A stretch of DNA of 64,000 nt from an uncultured Paracoccaceae bacterium (GCA_947488605.1 CANKZJ010000001.1:310001-374000), one strand, 5' to 3'; shown: positions 36,867-47,301, counted from the first letter of the stretch. Notes: generated from the sequence alone by a model not told the origin. Numbers and translations: made by a program.

Positions 36867-38008
36867 GTCAGACGCTCTTTCATAAAGCGGGCCAAACGCG
36901 CCAGCCCTTCGATGATATCATCTGTGGCGCGCGCATAAGAAAATCGCAACCAATGGTGCCCGCGCGCAGCATCAAAATCCAACCCCGGTGTGACGGCAAC
37001 GCCTGCCTTTTCCAAAATCTCGGCTGCAAAACTGCGGGCGTCATCCGTATAATCTGACACATCCACGTAGACGTAGAATGCCCCATCAGGCGGGGCAAAA
37101 CGACCCAGACCTGCAGTCTTCAATCCAGCCATCATCAAAGCGCGGTTTTCTTGATAGGCGGCCTTGTTCGCGATCAGTTCATCGTCGCAATCCATCGCGT
37201 GAAGTGCCAGCCTTTGTGCTGCATGAGGCGCGCAGATAAACATATTCTGCGCCAAACGCTCGACCTGACGGACATGATCGGGTGGGACAATCATCCACCC
37301 CACGCGCCATCCAGTCATGGAAAAATACTTGGAAAAGGAATTCACGACGTACACGTCATCTGTGACCTGCAAAGCCGTCACAGATGACGTGTCATAGTCA
37401 ATCCCGTGATAAATCTCGTCCGAGATAAACGCAGCCCCCTGCGCCTGACACGCCGTCGCGAGTGCCGCCAAACCATCACGGTCCAGCATTGTGCCCGTCG
37501 GATTGGCAGGAGACGCGACAATCAACCCGCCCAAAGCATAGTCTGACACATCTGACGGCAAAGGTTGAAACCGCTGCGCGAGCGTTGTCGGTATATCAAC
37601 CGGACGCAGACCAACGGCACGTAAAATTTGGCGGTAGGACGGATAGCACGGTGTGCCCAAGCCAACCCGCGCGTCATTGTCAAAAAGCGCCGAGAACGCG
37701 AGCAAGAACGCACCCGACGCGCCGCTGGTGATGACAACACGGTTTGGGTCCAACGTCACACCATACCAATCCGCATAGTGTTTCACGATCCGCGACTTTA
37801 GTTCGGGCAAACCAAGCGCGACGGTATACCCTAAAGGATCGGCCATATCTGCGATCAGCTTTTCTTTTGCTGCCGCAGGTGCACCCGTGCCCGGCTGGCC
37901 CACTTCCATGTGGATGATATGCCTGCCCTCTGCCTCGGCCTGACGCGCGGCTTCCATCACATCCATCACAATGAACGGATCAACATCGCCTCGGTTTGAA
38001 AGTCGCAT
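36863..38008 (-). CDS. Pyridoxal-phosphate aminotransferase, class I/II
   Basis: 381 residues. HMEVGQPGTGAP, GYTVALGLPELK, ITSGASGAFLLAF, VASPANPTGTML, FISDEIYHGIDY and the PLP lysine in VNSFSKYFSMTGWRVGW place it in the aspartate aminotransferase fold group I; LRFSYARA near the end carries the substrate carboxylate arginine. Substrate not determinable. Overlaps the amidase gene, but a metabolic link is unlikely; the pairing is probably positional. Confidence 0.92.
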   Translation of the reverse strand: MRLSNRGDVDPFIVMDVMEAARQAEAEGRHIIHMEVGQPGTGAPAAAKEKLIADMADPLGYTVALGLPELKSRIVKHYADWYGVTLDPNRVVITSGASGAFLLAFSALFDNDARVGLGTPCYPSYRQILRAVGLRPVDIPTTLAQRFQPLPSDVSDYALGGLIVASPANPTGTMLDRDGLAALATACQAQGAAFISDEIYHGIDYDTSSVTALQVTDDVYVVNSFSKYFSMTGWRVGWMIVPPDHVRQVERLAQNMFICAPHAAQRLALHAMDCDDELIANKAAYQENRALMMAGLKTAGLGRFAPPDGAFYVYVDVSDYTDDARSFAAEILEKAGVAVTPGLDFDAARGHHWLRFSYARATDDIIEGLARLARFMKERLT

Positions 38009-38156
38009 CAGATGCCTCGCCTCTTTGTGGGCCTATTTGCCCGGGCGTCATGGGTGAGGTCAATGGCGAAGACGTGACCTGTGCAGACTGGACGTGTCGG
38101 AATGCCGCACTAGCTCGTGAATCAAAGCACAAAGCCCTCTCAAAAAGGAGATCACA

Positions 38157-38924
38157 ATGCAAAATCGCCGTACATTCCTCACCGGAGCCGCCGCCGTTGG
38201 CGGTATCACCCTGCTCCCTTTCAAAGCCTCTGCCGGAGGTCATAGCTCTGACAGCTTTGCCTCTGCGACCGGCGAAGTGATCGTGACACCCAAAAGTCAT
38301 GCATCGTTTGTGATGCAAACACCTGCTGGCACAATCTATGTCGACCCTGTTGGCGAAGCAGACATCTATGCCGATATGCCTGCACCAGACCTGATCTTGA
38401 TCACCCACGAACATGGGGATCACTTTAACGCCGACACGCTGGCAGGCATCATGGGTGCCGACACCACCATGATCACAAACCCCGCCGTGTTTGAAATGCT
38501 ACCCGCAGAGATGCAAGCGCGCGCCACCGCTATTGGTAACGGCGACAGCACAACCGATGGCGATGTCAGTGTGGATGCGATCCCGGCCTACAACATGACC
38601 GAGGAGCGCTTGAACTTTCACCCACAAGGCCGCGACAATGGTTATGTGGTGACCGTCGACGGGCTGCGCGTGTATATCTCAGGCGATACCGAAGACATTC
38701 CCGAAATGCGCGCGCTCGAAAATATCGACGTGGCGTTTGTCTGCATGAACCTGCCGTTTACAATGGACGCAGCTGCCGCCGCGTCGGCAGTGGCCGAATT
38801 CGCGCCATCCTATGTCTACCCCTACCACTACCGTGGCCGCGATAACGGCACGCAGGACCCCGCAGAATTTGCGGGCATGCTGGACGACAGCATCGAAGTC
38901 AAACTAGGCAAATGGTACGGCTGA
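38157..38924 (+). CDS. Tat-exported metallo-beta-lactamase-fold hydrolase
   Basis: 255 residues. Twin-arginine signal RRTFLTGAAAVGG followed by a hydrophobic stretch and KASA, so export folded to the periplasm is predicted. Metal site THEHGDHFNAD (HxHxDH), later SGDTED and YHYRG, in the order of UlaG-like MBL hydrolases. Shorter than UlaG and with unusual substrate-loop sequence. Substrate unknown. A GGAG ribosome site precedes the ATG, and a strong terminator follows; transcribed alone. Confidence 0.9.
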   Translation: MQNRRTFLTGAAAVGGITLLPFKASAGGHSSDSFASATGEVIVTPKSHASFVMQTPAGTIYVDPVGEADIYADMPAPDLILITHEHGDHFNADTLAGIMGADTTMITNPAVFEMLPAEMQARATAIGNGDSTTDGDVSVDAIPAYNMTEERLNFHPQGRDNGYVVTVDGLRVYISGDTEDIPEMRALENIDVAFVCMNLPFTMDAAAAASAVAEFAPSYVYPYHYRGRDNGTQDPAEFAGMLDDSIEVKLGKWYG

Positions 38925-38932
38925 TAAGAACG

Positions 38933-38967
38933 AAGGGCTGCCTGTACAGAGACAGGCAGCCCTTTTT
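38933..38967 (+). terminator. Terminator after the Tat hydrolase
   Basis: Perfect 13-bp stem AAGGGCTGCCTGT / ACAGGCAGCCCTT with a 6-base loop and TTTT following. Confidence 0.92.
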
Positions 38968-38997
38968 GCTCCGAAAAGAATAGCCGCTCACAAGCGT

Positions 38998-39882
38998 TCA
39001 ACCATCTTCACTCCTACAACGTCCACATAGACACCCGCTGGGTGATGGAAACACCGCCTTGACCCAATCGCGGGCGGCATTGATGGCCAAATCGTTCTTC
39101 CTTGTCTCATAAAATAGAAACCAAAGCTCTCGATGCGCCGTCACCGGCTTGTTGCCTTTGGTAAATTGGTGCAGCTCAGGATGGTCCCGCGCAAGGCAAG
39201 TCGGTACGACGCAAGACATACCGGTAGAGAGTGACGCCTGAATGATTGCAGCAAGTGATCCAAACCGCAAAGTAGGTTCGCATTTGAAATGCGCATGAGC
39301 CAATTGTACTTCTGGCAAGTCTGCATTGGCAGACGCATATCCGATCCAACGCTTTGGATCCCCCTCACTTGGCGTGAAAATGCCAAATCGACAGTTTGAA
39401 ACCTTGAACCTTGATATGCCCGGTGTATCCGGCCGCGTCAGGCGCAGTGCGACATCTGCTTGGCCACGCTCCACAGCGCGGGTATCGTCGGTTTCTTCGA
39501 TCGAAATGCTTGCATTGGGGTTTTCGCGCCGCCAGATATCCATCGATTTGGATAGGTAAGTGTTACAAACAAAAGAAAGCGTGCTGAGCCTCACCGACCC
39601 CACGAAATCATCTTTATTCTCGATGTTTCGCAACAGAATTCCAAGACTGATTTCTGTCTTTTCGGCAATTGCCAATAGCTCTTTACCGATGTCTGTTAAT
39701 TCCCAGCGGTTCTCTAGGGGGAGGAAGAGAGGTTGACCAACTTCTTCTGAGATAGAATCGATATGGCGCGCGACTGTGCTGCTGGTAATGCCCAAAGCCG
39801 ACGCAGCAGCACGGTAGGATCCATGCTCAGAGACGCACAAGACAGTCTGCAATTGCCTCCAAGAATTGAATTTCTTTACCAT
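38998..39882 (-). CDS. LysR-family transcriptional regulator
   Basis: About 294 residues from the ATG at 39882 (MVKKFNSWRQLQTVL). HTH region LCVSEHGSYRAAASALGITSSTVARHIDSISEEVGQPLF, effector domain from about 95. The effector domain is divergent, with Cys-rich C-terminus (SGCLCGRCRSEDG). No divergent operon within 0.5 kb, so its target is unclear. AT content and codon choice look slightly lower in GC than neighbours, hinting at later arrival; not measured. Confidence 0.87.
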   Translation of the reverse strand: MVKKFNSWRQLQTVLCVSEHGSYRAAASALGITSSTVARHIDSISEEVGQPLFLPLENRWELTDIGKELLAIAEKTEISLGILLRNIENKDDFVGSVRLSTLSFVCNTYLSKSMDIWRRENPNASISIEETDDTRAVERGQADVALRLTRPDTPGISRFKVSNCRFGIFTPSEGDPKRWIGYASANADLPEVQLAHAHFKCEPTLRFGSLAAIIQASLSTGMSCVVPTCLARDHPELHQFTKGNKPVTAHRELWFLFYETRKNDLAINAARDWVKAVFPSPSGCLCGRCRSEDG

Positions 39883-40387
39883 GTGAACTCGCAATAAGCT
39901 GGGCACAAAAAGCGGGAATGCCGTGATCTTCCGAAATTGGTTTTGAGTTCAAACAGAATAGAAAGATACTTCTTCGCTGATAAGCCCAAAGCATGGCGTC
40001 CTATACTTAAGGAGACCCATCAATAGGTCTTTGCATACACTTGCTAATAATAAGAGGGGGGGGCACAAAAAATGGTGTTTCGCAAAAACATTTGGTTTTG
40101 TAGGCGTGACGACGCCACTCACTGGCACAGCACTTGGCAAGGCATCGGCGGCGAGAAATTGCCCCCAAACAACACTCGTGTGCTTTGATGCTTTGCCAAG
40201 TCAGCGCGGTAGCCTGCAAACACGATATTTTGGCCCCAGCCATTGCCGGCCAATCGGGTTGCGCACAATTCATGCAAAGATTAATATAAGATTAACGCAG
40301 CTTTTATACTGAAAGATATTTTGCCTCTGCCTTTGGCCAAGAAATCGATCAGGGCTGGCAATACCTTTGCACAGGGAAATGCATTAC
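39883..40387. other. Half-kilobase non-coding stretch with an 8-G run
   Basis: No frame in this 505 bp looks coding: the longest (88 codons on the minus strand, 40007-40273) is rich in Cys, Trp and His without any familiar motif. It contains a run of eight G at 40056-40063, a short AGACC/GGTCT hairpin near 40014-40030, and an AT-rich patch at 40276-40320 where TTGCGC-N17-TAATAT could be a promoter for the membrane protein. May be a decayed gene, but I cannot name one. Confidence 0.5.
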
Positions 40388-41332
40388 ATGATGATCCTTC
40401 GGGCGATCACGCTCTCACTTGCTATCTTGCTTCCGCGCATTTTGCTGATCCCCGTTTTCTTGATCCTTTATGCCTTCGCCGGTCTTGGCATCAGTATTGT
40501 CGTGGCGATCCTAGCAATGATCTCACCTGTCATCGCAATTGTAGTTGCTGTTCTTTTGGGTCTGTCCTTGGCTACACTCCCAATGATGATCGGCATGCGA
40601 CTGGGCTTTAGCGCGCGCCGTCACGCTGTCACGGGCACTTACAGCGGACTTATTCTACCGGGCGTGATCTATGGTGCGATAGAAGGCATTGGCTTTGTGC
40701 TGATTACGGTTGTCGCTTCGATTATTTTTACACTCTTCTCGTCTGACCTGACTTTTTCCGAATTGGGAAGCTCGCTCGCCTCAGGCAATATTGATGTGAT
40801 CGACGGCGCAGTTGAGAACGGGGATACAACAGCCGTCATTGTATTTCTGTTCAGCCTGCTGGCAATTTCTATCTTGCGGGCGGCACTCTTGGTGCCTCTG
40901 GCGGGTGCGGCTGCTGGACGTGATGCAAACGGCCAATTTCACACACCATTGGTCGGCTTTGGCACCGGGTTGGTGCCGCTGACAATCTTGGTTTGGCTTT
41001 CTTTTCTGGCTTTACCGCTAATGATCGCCGCAGCCTTTGCAATCCCTGCCCTACTTGGCCAAGGCACTGCATTTGAAGCAGTCCTCAGCAACGTCGACAG
41101 TTTTGACCAAGGCGGCGGTCTATCAAACATCGGCTTGGCCGAATTGTTGGTTATTGCCGCCATCTGGATTGGTTGGATATGGATTTTCTGCCTGCAATGC
41201 GCGGGCGGCGTTCTCTACTTCTTACGCGATCACGAAAACTTTGCAGAACATCAAATCCAAACCCCAGCAGTGCCACACATGGCACAAGAGGACACGCGCG
41301 CCCTTTGGAAAAGCCGCATGAATAAAGACTAA
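40388..41332 (+). CDS. Integral membrane protein of unknown function
   Basis: About 314 residues from the ATG at 40388 (an ATG at 40379 and a TTG at 40367 are alternatives). Around seven hydrophobic segments, starting AITLSLAILLPRILLIPVFLILYAF; a cytoplasmic tail with MAQEDTRALWKSRMNKD. The loop between segments carries acidic residues (FSSDLTFSELGSSLASGNIDVIDGAVENGD). No transporter or enzyme motif recognised. Convergent with ispG, no terminator visible. Confidence 0.75.
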   Translation: MMILRAITLSLAILLPRILLIPVFLILYAFAGLGISIVVAILAMISPVIAIVVAVLLGLSLATLPMMIGMRLGFSARRHAVTGTYSGLILPGVIYGAIEGIGFVLITVVASIIFTLFSSDLTFSELGSSLASGNIDVIDGAVENGDTTAVIVFLFSLLAISILRAALLVPLAGAAAGRDANGQFHTPLVGFGTGLVPLTILVWLSFLALPLMIAAAFAIPALLGQGTAFEAVLSNVDSFDQGGGLSNIGLAELLVIAAIWIGWIWIFCLQCAGGVLYFLRDHENFAEHQIQTPAVPHMAQEDTRALWKSRMNKD

Positions 41333-41355
41333 TCCGTTAGGTCCGTTGAAACCGT

Positions 41356-42483
41356 CTACTCGGCCGCAGCGACATCCGCTTGCGCCTCAATTTCGGCGGC
41401 CTTCTTTTCAACCTGCGCGACAATGTGTTCAATCATATCGTCGTTTGATTGCTTGTGGCTTTGCTTGCCAGCCAAATACACCATGCCGGACCCCGCCCCG
41501 CCACCGGTAAACCCGACGTCGGTCATCAAAGCCTCTCCCGGGCCGTTCACGACACAGCCGATAATCGACAACGACATCGGCGTCTTGATATGCTCAAGAC
41601 GCTGTTCAAGCGCCTCAACCGTCTTGATCACATCAAAGCCCTGACGCGCGCACGACGGGCAGGAAATGATATTCACACCGCGGTGGCGCAGACCGAGGGA
41701 CTTGAGTATCTCAAAGCCCATCTTCACTTCTTCAACGGGGTCAGCCGACAATGACACGCGAATGGTATCGCCGATCCCCATCCACAACAGGTTGCCCATG
41801 CCAATCGCTGATTTCACCGTACCGCTAATCAATCCACCCGCCTCAGTAATACCAAGGTGGATCGGTGCGTCAGTCGCCTCAGCCAGCTGCTGATACGCAG
41901 CGGCTGCCATAAAGACATCGGATGCTTTGCATGAAATCTTGAATTCGTGAAAATCATTGTCCTGCAAAATTTTAATATGATCGAGGCCACTTTCCACCAT
42001 CGCATCGGGACAAGGCTCGCCATATTTATCAAGCAGGTGCTTTTCCAATGATCCGGCATTCACGCCAATACGGATAGAGCAATTATGATCGCGCGCGGCC
42101 TTGATCACCTCTTTGACGCGCTTTTCATCACCGATGTTGCCAGGGTTGATCCGCAAACATGCAGCACCCGCCTCTGCCGCTTCAATCCCGCGTTTATAGT
42201 GAAAATGAATGTCGGCCACGATGGGCACAGAGACCTCTGGCACGATCAGTTTGAGCGCCGCACTCGACGCTTCGTCCGGTACAGAAATTCTCACGATATC
42301 GGCGCCCGCATCAGCAGCGGCCTGCACTTGCGCGATGGTCCCCTTCACATCCGTTGTCAGCGTGTTGGTCATCGTCTGCACCGAGATCGGCGCATCGCCC
42401 CCAACAGGAACATTGCCCACCATGATCTGACGCGATTTGCGGCGGTAAATGTTACGCCAAGGACGGATATGGTTCAGTGACAT
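41356..42483 (-). CDS. ispG: 4-hydroxy-3-methylbut-2-enyl diphosphate synthase
   Basis: 375 residues. [55 protein letters not shown] and the Fe-S cysteines in [14 protein letters not shown] and a later VVNGPGEA. Converts methylerythritol cyclodiphosphate to HMBPP in the non-mevalonate isoprenoid pathway using a [4Fe-4S] cluster. Follows the RodZ-like gene by 80 bp, a conserved pairing. Confidence 0.97.
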   Translation of the reverse strand: MSLNHIRPWRNIYRRKSRQIMVGNVPVGGDAPISVQTMTNTLTTDVKGTIAQVQAAADAGADIVRISVPDEASSAALKLIVPEVSVPIVADIHFHYKRGIEAAEAGAACLRINPGNIGDEKRVKEVIKAARDHNCSIRIGVNAGSLEKHLLDKYGEPCPDAMVESGLDHIKILQDNDFHEFKISCKASDVFMAAAAYQQLAEATDAPIHLGITEAGGLISGTVKSAIGMGNLLWMGIGDTIRVSLSADPVEEVKMGFEILKSLGLRHRGVNIISCPSCARQGFDVIKTVEALEQRLEHIKTPMSLSIIGCVVNGPGEALMTDVGFTGGGAGSGMVYLAGKQSHKQSNDDMIEHIVAQVEKKAAEIEAQADVAAAE

Positions 42484-42563
42484 AAAAGCAGGCCTTCGGA
42501 TGCAGGTCAGTTGTTGCCAACTTAAGCGGCAAAATCGCTGTCAGCAAGCACATGCAGATGCGG

Positions 42564-43757
42564 TTATTCGTCCGACACGACCTCGGCCACATTCACGATC
42601 TCGGCCAGATCGTTGTCGGCGTCGAGGTCAGCGACGGCATAAGTCTCGGTCAGGCTTTGTGTCGTCAAAGCAACATTAGATGTCACGACACCGGACGGGC
42701 CTACCGGGCCGTAGTGCACACCATTGACCGCAAAATACATCGCGCCGCTTTCGCCGACGCGCAATGTCGCGGGCTCTTCTGTTGATGGAACAACAAAATT
42801 CTGCCCCGGCTCCATTACACCTTCGTAAAGGATCGTGCCATCAGCAGCACGCACACGGACCCACGCAGGGCGCACCGCAACGAGCTGTAATTCAGGCACA
42901 TCAGGGCCGACAACCTGAATAGGTGGTGGTGAAGGCAGATCAACACCGGCGATTGCCAATTCCGCGTCACTGGGACCACTGGTATCGGGCACCAATGCCC
43001 CAATCATACTGGGACTTAGCGTTGCAATCGGTGCGTCACGGGCTACCAAAACGGGTACATCAAGCGCTTGTGGCCGATAGAGCCGATCAAGCGCCTCTAT
43101 TGAAGGTGTCTGAAAACCTGCAAATGAATCGCTTGTTTCAATCGAATTGCTGGCCCCTGCTAACGGGTCAAGATCGGCCACGACAACGGGCGTTTGCTCA
43201 ACAGGCGCAAATTGAACCTTCTGCACTTCTTGCAGCACCGTCCAACCACCGTAGCCAAGCCCACAAATCATGGTCACCAGCACAAGAACCGAACCAATCG
43301 CACGCGGCTCGATGCCGGCCATGACTGCCTCGCCGGCGGGTATGAACGGTGTGGCAGATGCCGAGAAAATATCTTTGCCAAGTGGTGCTGTTGCCGGATC
43401 AAAACCTGATCCCTTGCGCGAGGATGCCTGCGCTGACATCCCATGCGCTGTGGCAAAACCGCTTTCATCGCAAAAGGCTTCAAAGGCCGTATCCGGGTTC
43501 ATCCCCAAGTAACGGGCGTAAGACCGCACATAACCCGCAATAAAGCCGGGCGTGTCAAAAGACGAAGGATCGGCATTTTCAATCGCCGCGATATAGGCCG
43601 CTTTGATCTTGAGTTCGCGCTGAACATCCAAAAGGCTTTTGCCCATTGTCGCGCGTTCGCCGCGCATCAAATCGCCAAGACGTAATTCGTAGGCGTCAAA
43701 TCCTCTGGATTCGACGTCCTCCGATGCGTCCGCACGCTTGAAGGTCTTCCCGATCAT
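42564..43757 (-). CDS. RodZ-like protein (HTH_25 and DUF4115)
   Basis: 397 residues. Cytoplasmic helix-turn-helix (about 26-95: LGDLMRGERATMGKSLLDVQRELKIKAAYIAAIE), one transmembrane helix near 153-175 (IGSVLVLVTMICGLGYGGWTVL), a linker, and a periplasmic DUF4115 beta domain (about 293-365: LQLVAVRPAWVRVRAADGTILYEGVMEPGQNF). This is the architecture of RodZ, which links MreB to the elongation complex. Weakly conserved outside these domains. ispG follows. Confidence 0.87.
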   Translation of the reverse strand: MIGKTFKRADASEDVESRGFDAYELRLGDLMRGERATMGKSLLDVQRELKIKAAYIAAIENADPSSFDTPGFIAGYVRSYARYLGMNPDTAFEAFCDESGFATAHGMSAQASSRKGSGFDPATAPLGKDIFSASATPFIPAGEAVMAGIEPRAIGSVLVLVTMICGLGYGGWTVLQEVQKVQFAPVEQTPVVVADLDPLAGASNSIETSDSFAGFQTPSIEALDRLYRPQALDVPVLVARDAPIATLSPSMIGALVPDTSGPSDAELAIAGVDLPSPPPIQVVGPDVPELQLVAVRPAWVRVRAADGTILYEGVMEPGQNFVVPSTEEPATLRVGESGAMYFAVNGVHYGPVGPSGVVTSNVALTTQSLTETYAVADLDADNDLAEIVNVAEVVSDE

Positions 43758-43872
43758 CGACTGTCCCGTCGCTTAAGCCCCTAAGAACGCTGAGTTCCAC
43801 GAATCGAAAAACCTTGCGCCTCTGATACCTCGATAGCACGTTTGGCAAAGTTATGCACAGGTGGAAGTAAGG

Positions 43873-45096
43873 TTAACCGGCGAGTTCAGCACGATTTAGC
43901 GCACAATGTGACCACAAACCGTCCAAAGCGCCTACCAAAGCATCCATTTCGCGCGGCCCATGTATAGGTGACGGGGTAAAGCGCAACCGTTCCGTGCCGC
44001 GTGGAACCGTTGGAAAGTTGATGGGTTGCACGTAAATGCCAAATTCTGACAGCAACATATCTGACAGCTTCTTGGTATGGACCGGATCACCCACGATCAA
44101 AGGCACAATATGGGTGCCATGATCAATGATTGGCAGGCCCATCCCCTTCAGCCGCAGCTTTAGAATCTTGGCTTGGGTTTGATGTTGTTCGCGCAGCACC
44201 TGATCTGTTTTCAGATGCGCAACAGAGGCCGCAGCACCCGCAGCGACCGCAGGCGGCAGCGATGTCGTAAAGATGAATCCCGGCGCATAAGATCTTATGG
44301 CGTCGCACATTTTCGCGCTGGCGGCGATATATCCGCCCATGACGCCATATGCTTTCGCAAGTGTGCCATTGATAATATCGATGCGGCCCATCAAGCCGTC
44401 ACGCTCTGCCACGCCTGCCCCACGTGGGCCATACATGCCAACAGCGTGCACTTCGTCGATATACGTCAGCGCGCCAAATTCGTCGGCCAAATCACACAAG
44501 GCTTCGATCGGGCCAAAATCACCGTCCATCGAATAGATCGATTCAAACGCAATAACTTTTGGCACGGCGGGATCATCTGCTTCTAGCAACGCACGCAAAT
44601 GAGCGACGTCGTTATGGCGAAAGATACGCTTGGCACCACCATTGCGGCGCACGCCTTCAATCATGGACGCATGGTTCAACGCGTCAGAATAAATGATTAA
44701 GCCAGGGAACAGCTTTGGCAATGTGCTCAGTGTGGCGTCATTCGCGATATAGGCCGACGTAAACAGCAGCGCTGCTTCCTTACGGTGGAGATCGGCGAGT
44801 TCAGCCTCAAGCCGTTTGTGATAAACTGTCGTGCCGGAAATATTGCGTGTCCCGCCGGATCCTGCACCAGTGGCATCAATCGCCTCGTGCATGGCAGCTA
44901 AAACCACCGGATGTTGACCCATACCCAGATAATCATTGCCACACCAAACTGTCACAGGCGCGTCCGACCCATCCGGCTTGCGCCATGTTGCATGGGGGAA
45001 CTGGCCCCGTTTACGTTCAATATCGATGAAAGTCCGGTAGCGGCCTTCGTCGTGCAAACGTTCAATTGCTGTGTCCAACTGGGCGGTATAGTCCAA
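43873..45096 (-). CDS. hemA: 5-aminolevulinate synthase
   Basis: 407 residues, the length of Rhodobacter HemA. Start is TTG at 45096 eight bases after GAGGA, giving [74 protein letters not shown] and PLP Lys in [15 protein letters not shown]. Condenses glycine and succinyl-CoA to 5-aminolevulinate (C4 pathway), the entry to haem, B12 and, in phototrophs, bacteriochlorophyll. A perfect FNR-type box lies about 155 bp upstream, so oxygen-dependent control by FnrL is likely. Confidence 0.97.
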   Translation of the reverse strand: MDYTAQLDTAIERLHDEGRYRTFIDIERKRGQFPHATWRKPDGSDAPVTVWCGNDYLGMGQHPVVLAAMHEAIDATGAGSGGTRNISGTTVYHKRLEAELADLHRKEAALLFTSAYIANDATLSTLPKLFPGLIIYSDALNHASMIEGVRRNGGAKRIFRHNDVAHLRALLEADDPAVPKVIAFESIYSMDGDFGPIEALCDLADEFGALTYIDEVHAVGMYGPRGAGVAERDGLMGRIDIINGTLAKAYGVMGGYIAASAKMCDAIRSYAPGFIFTTSLPPAVAAGAAASVAHLKTDQVLREQHQTQAKILKLRLKGMGLPIIDHGTHIVPLIVGDPVHTKKLSDMLLSEFGIYVQPINFPTVPRGTERLRFTPSPIHGPREMDALVGALDGLWSHCALNRAELAG

Positions 45097-45249
45097 GTCT
45101 TTCGTCCTCTTTATCGGCACAAAAATCACATCTCACCGCGATCTTTGAATCGTTCTAAGCCTCATATAGGGCTCAACCGCGCCGGACAAGCCGTTACAAA
45201 GTGTCACTCCCCATGATGTCATTGATGCAAAGCCTTCGTGCGCTGCGCA

Positions 45250-45263
45250 TTGATCTGCATCAA
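45250..45263. promoter_or_regulatory. FnrL/FNR box upstream of hemA
   Basis: TTGAT-CTGC-ATCAA, a perfect match to the FNR/FnrL consensus TTGAT-N4-ATCAA. FnrL activates hemA in Rhodobacter sphaeroides. Located 154 bp before the hemA start and 83 bp before the GNAT start on the other strand, so either or both may respond. Confidence 0.82.
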
Positions 45264-45345
45264 AGCTCAGTGGGCATTTTTGCAAAAAACCGTGGAAAGG
45301 ATTTCAAAGCTATGACAGCCTGCATGCATTCAAAGGAATTCTTGC

Positions 45346-45861
45346 ATGGTTACCGTCTCATTTGTCTCTCAGCCACCCGAACGCGATAGCTTTCACCAAC
45401 TCCTCGTCGACTACTATGACACCATGATCCCGATGAATCCGCCCGGAGTAGCGGCACAGCTCAGTGCGACACAAAACGCTGACGATTTCTGGGATGAAGT
45501 GCATGAATACATGCCACCCCACGGCAGGCTCGCCTTGGCGTACGACGCTCAAAACGTGTTGATTGGCGGAGGTATGATGCGCACCATTCGACCGGGCGTC
45601 GGCGAATTCAAACGGCTCTTCGTGCGCCCTGAGGGGCGCGGGCTTGGGTTGGGGCGTAAACTTATCCAGGCCCGTCTGGATGCCGCGCGCGACATGGGGC
45701 TACGCACAATCTTTGCTGATACTTTGCGCAATACAACCGCGATGCAAGCGCTCTACAAAGAGTTCGGTTTTCGTGAAATTGAACGGTATCCCGAAAGCCA
45801 CTCGGCGCTTCATTTTCCTGTGCTGGCTCAGGAGCTGCGTTATTTTCAACTCGATCTCTGA
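45346..45861 (+). CDS. GNAT-family N-acetyltransferase
   Basis: 171 residues. Acetyl-CoA binding motif A in EFKRLFVRPEGRGLGLGRKLIQARLDAARD and the later TAMQALYKEFGFREIERY. Likely acts on a small molecule or peptide; nothing indicates which. AAGGAATT-type ribosome site before the ATG. Confidence 0.9.
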   Translation: MVTVSFVSQPPERDSFHQLLVDYYDTMIPMNPPGVAAQLSATQNADDFWDEVHEYMPPHGRLALAYDAQNVLIGGGMMRTIRPGVGEFKRLFVRPEGRGLGLGRKLIQARLDAARDMGLRTIFADTLRNTTAMQALYKEFGFREIERYPESHSALHFPVLAQELRYFQLDL

Positions 45862-45927
45862 GCACACCTTGACCTTCCGGGCGTCAGCGACAACGCTGCA
45901 TCAAATCCCAATAGATAGGCTGCACCC

Positions 45928-47301
45928 ATGACCCTCGACCCCGTCCTCGCCCGTATCGACGCCGACCTGCCACAGGCAACACATCGTTTGCTTGACCTGC
46001 TGCGCATTCCGTCCATTTCCACCGATCCTGCTTATAAAGATCATTGCGATGCCGCAGCAGACTGGCTTGTCGCGGACCTGCAATCTATCGGCTTTGAGGC
46101 CTCAAAACGCCCCACGCCCGGACATCCGATGGTCGTGGCGCACACTGGCGGCGACGGTCCACATATCCTGTTTTATGGCCATTATGACGTACAACCTGTT
46201 GATCCAATTGAACTTTGGAGCAATGATCCTTTTGATCCACAAATCGAAGATACAGCTAAAGGCCGTGTTATTCGCGGACGCGGATCATCCGATGACAAAG
46301 GCCAGTTAATGACCTTCGTAGAGGCCTGCCGCGCATGGAAAGCCGAACATGGCTCGCTTCCCGCCAACATCACGATTTTCTTTGAGGGCGAAGAAGAATC
46401 CGGCTCGCCTTCATTGACCCCTTTCATGGAGGAAAATCGCGCGGAACTGACCGCCGATATCGCGTTGATTTGCGACACCGGGCTCTACGGTGACAGCACA
46501 CCGGCAATCATCACACAATTGCGCGGGCTTTTGGGCGAAGAGTTAACCATCACCGGCCCGGACAAAGACCTGCACTCTGGCATGTATGGTGGTCTTGCGA
46601 TGAACCCGGCCCGCGTCCTTGCCCGCATTATCGCGGCGCTACATGACGAGGACGGTCGGATTACCGTTCCCGGTTTCTATGACGGCGTGCCAGAGCTTTC
46701 CAACGAACTTGCTGCCGCTTGGGATGATCTGAAATTCGACGAAAAACACTTTCTGGGTGAAGTCGGGCTCTCTGAACCCGCAGGCGAACGGGGTCGCCGC
46801 CCGCTGGAAATGATCTGGTCGCGGCCTACCTGCGAGGTCAATGGTATGTGGTCTGGCTATACTGGTGATGGATTTAAGACCGTATTGCCGTCCCAAGCCT
46901 CTGCCAAAATCAGCTTCCGCCTTGTCGGCACCCAAGACCCGCTGAAAATCCGCGACGCGTTTCGCAAGATGGTCCAAGACATGCTGCCCGCCGATTGCAC
47001 GGTGCAATTCAGTGATCACGGTGCAAGTGCAGCAGGCCAGATGACCACCACCCACCCCGCCTTCGATCAGGCGCGCAAGGCACTGTCCGATGAATGGCCC
47101 AATGCAGCGGCCTTTGTGGGCTGCGGTGGATCAATTCCAATTGCAGGCCACTTCAAAGACATCCTTGATATGGACGCCATGCTGATCGGGTTTGGCAAAG
47201 ACGATGACGCGATCCATTCGCCCAATGAAAAATACGATTTATCGTCGTTTCACAAAGGGATCAGAAGCTGGGCACGGATATTGGACGCGATGACACGGTA
47301 A
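45928..47301 (+). CDS. M20 family metallopeptidase (dipeptidase)
   Basis: 457 residues. Zinc site FYGHYDVQPVDP (His-x-Asp), RGRGSSDDKGQ (bridging Asp), FFEGEEESGSPSL (catalytic Glu-Glu) and C-terminal GFGKDDDAIHSPNEKYD (His ligand). Dimerisation lid domain at about 195-360 (DLHSGMYGGLAMNPARVLARII). Matches the CNDP-like/ArgE-related carboxypeptidase group, hydrolysing dipeptides or N-acyl amino acids. Cytosolic: no signal peptide. Confidence 0.93.
   Translation: MTLDPVLARIDADLPQATHRLLDLLRIPSISTDPAYKDHCDAAADWLVADLQSIGFEASKRPTPGHPMVVAHTGGDGPHILFYGHYDVQPVDPIELWSNDPFDPQIEDTAKGRVIRGRGSSDDKGQLMTFVEACRAWKAEHGSLPANITIFFEGEEESGSPSLTPFMEENRAELTADIALICDTGLYGDSTPAIITQLRGLLGEELTITGPDKDLHSGMYGGLAMNPARVLARIIAALHDEDGRITVPGFYDGVPELSNELAAAWDDLKFDEKHFLGEVGLSEPAGERGRRPLEMIWSRPTCEVNGMWSGYTGDGFKTVLPSQASAKISFRLVGTQDPLKIRDAFRKMVQDMLPADCTVQFSDHGASAAGQMTTTHPAFDQARKALSDEWPNAAAFVGCGGSIPIAGHFKDILDMDAMLIGFGKDDDAIHSPNEKYDLSSFHKGIRSWARILDAMTR

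Noticed and set aside
40007-40273. 88-codon frame in the non-coding stretch
   Set aside because: Composition rich in Cys, Trp and His with no motif and no ribosome site; runs through the G tract.
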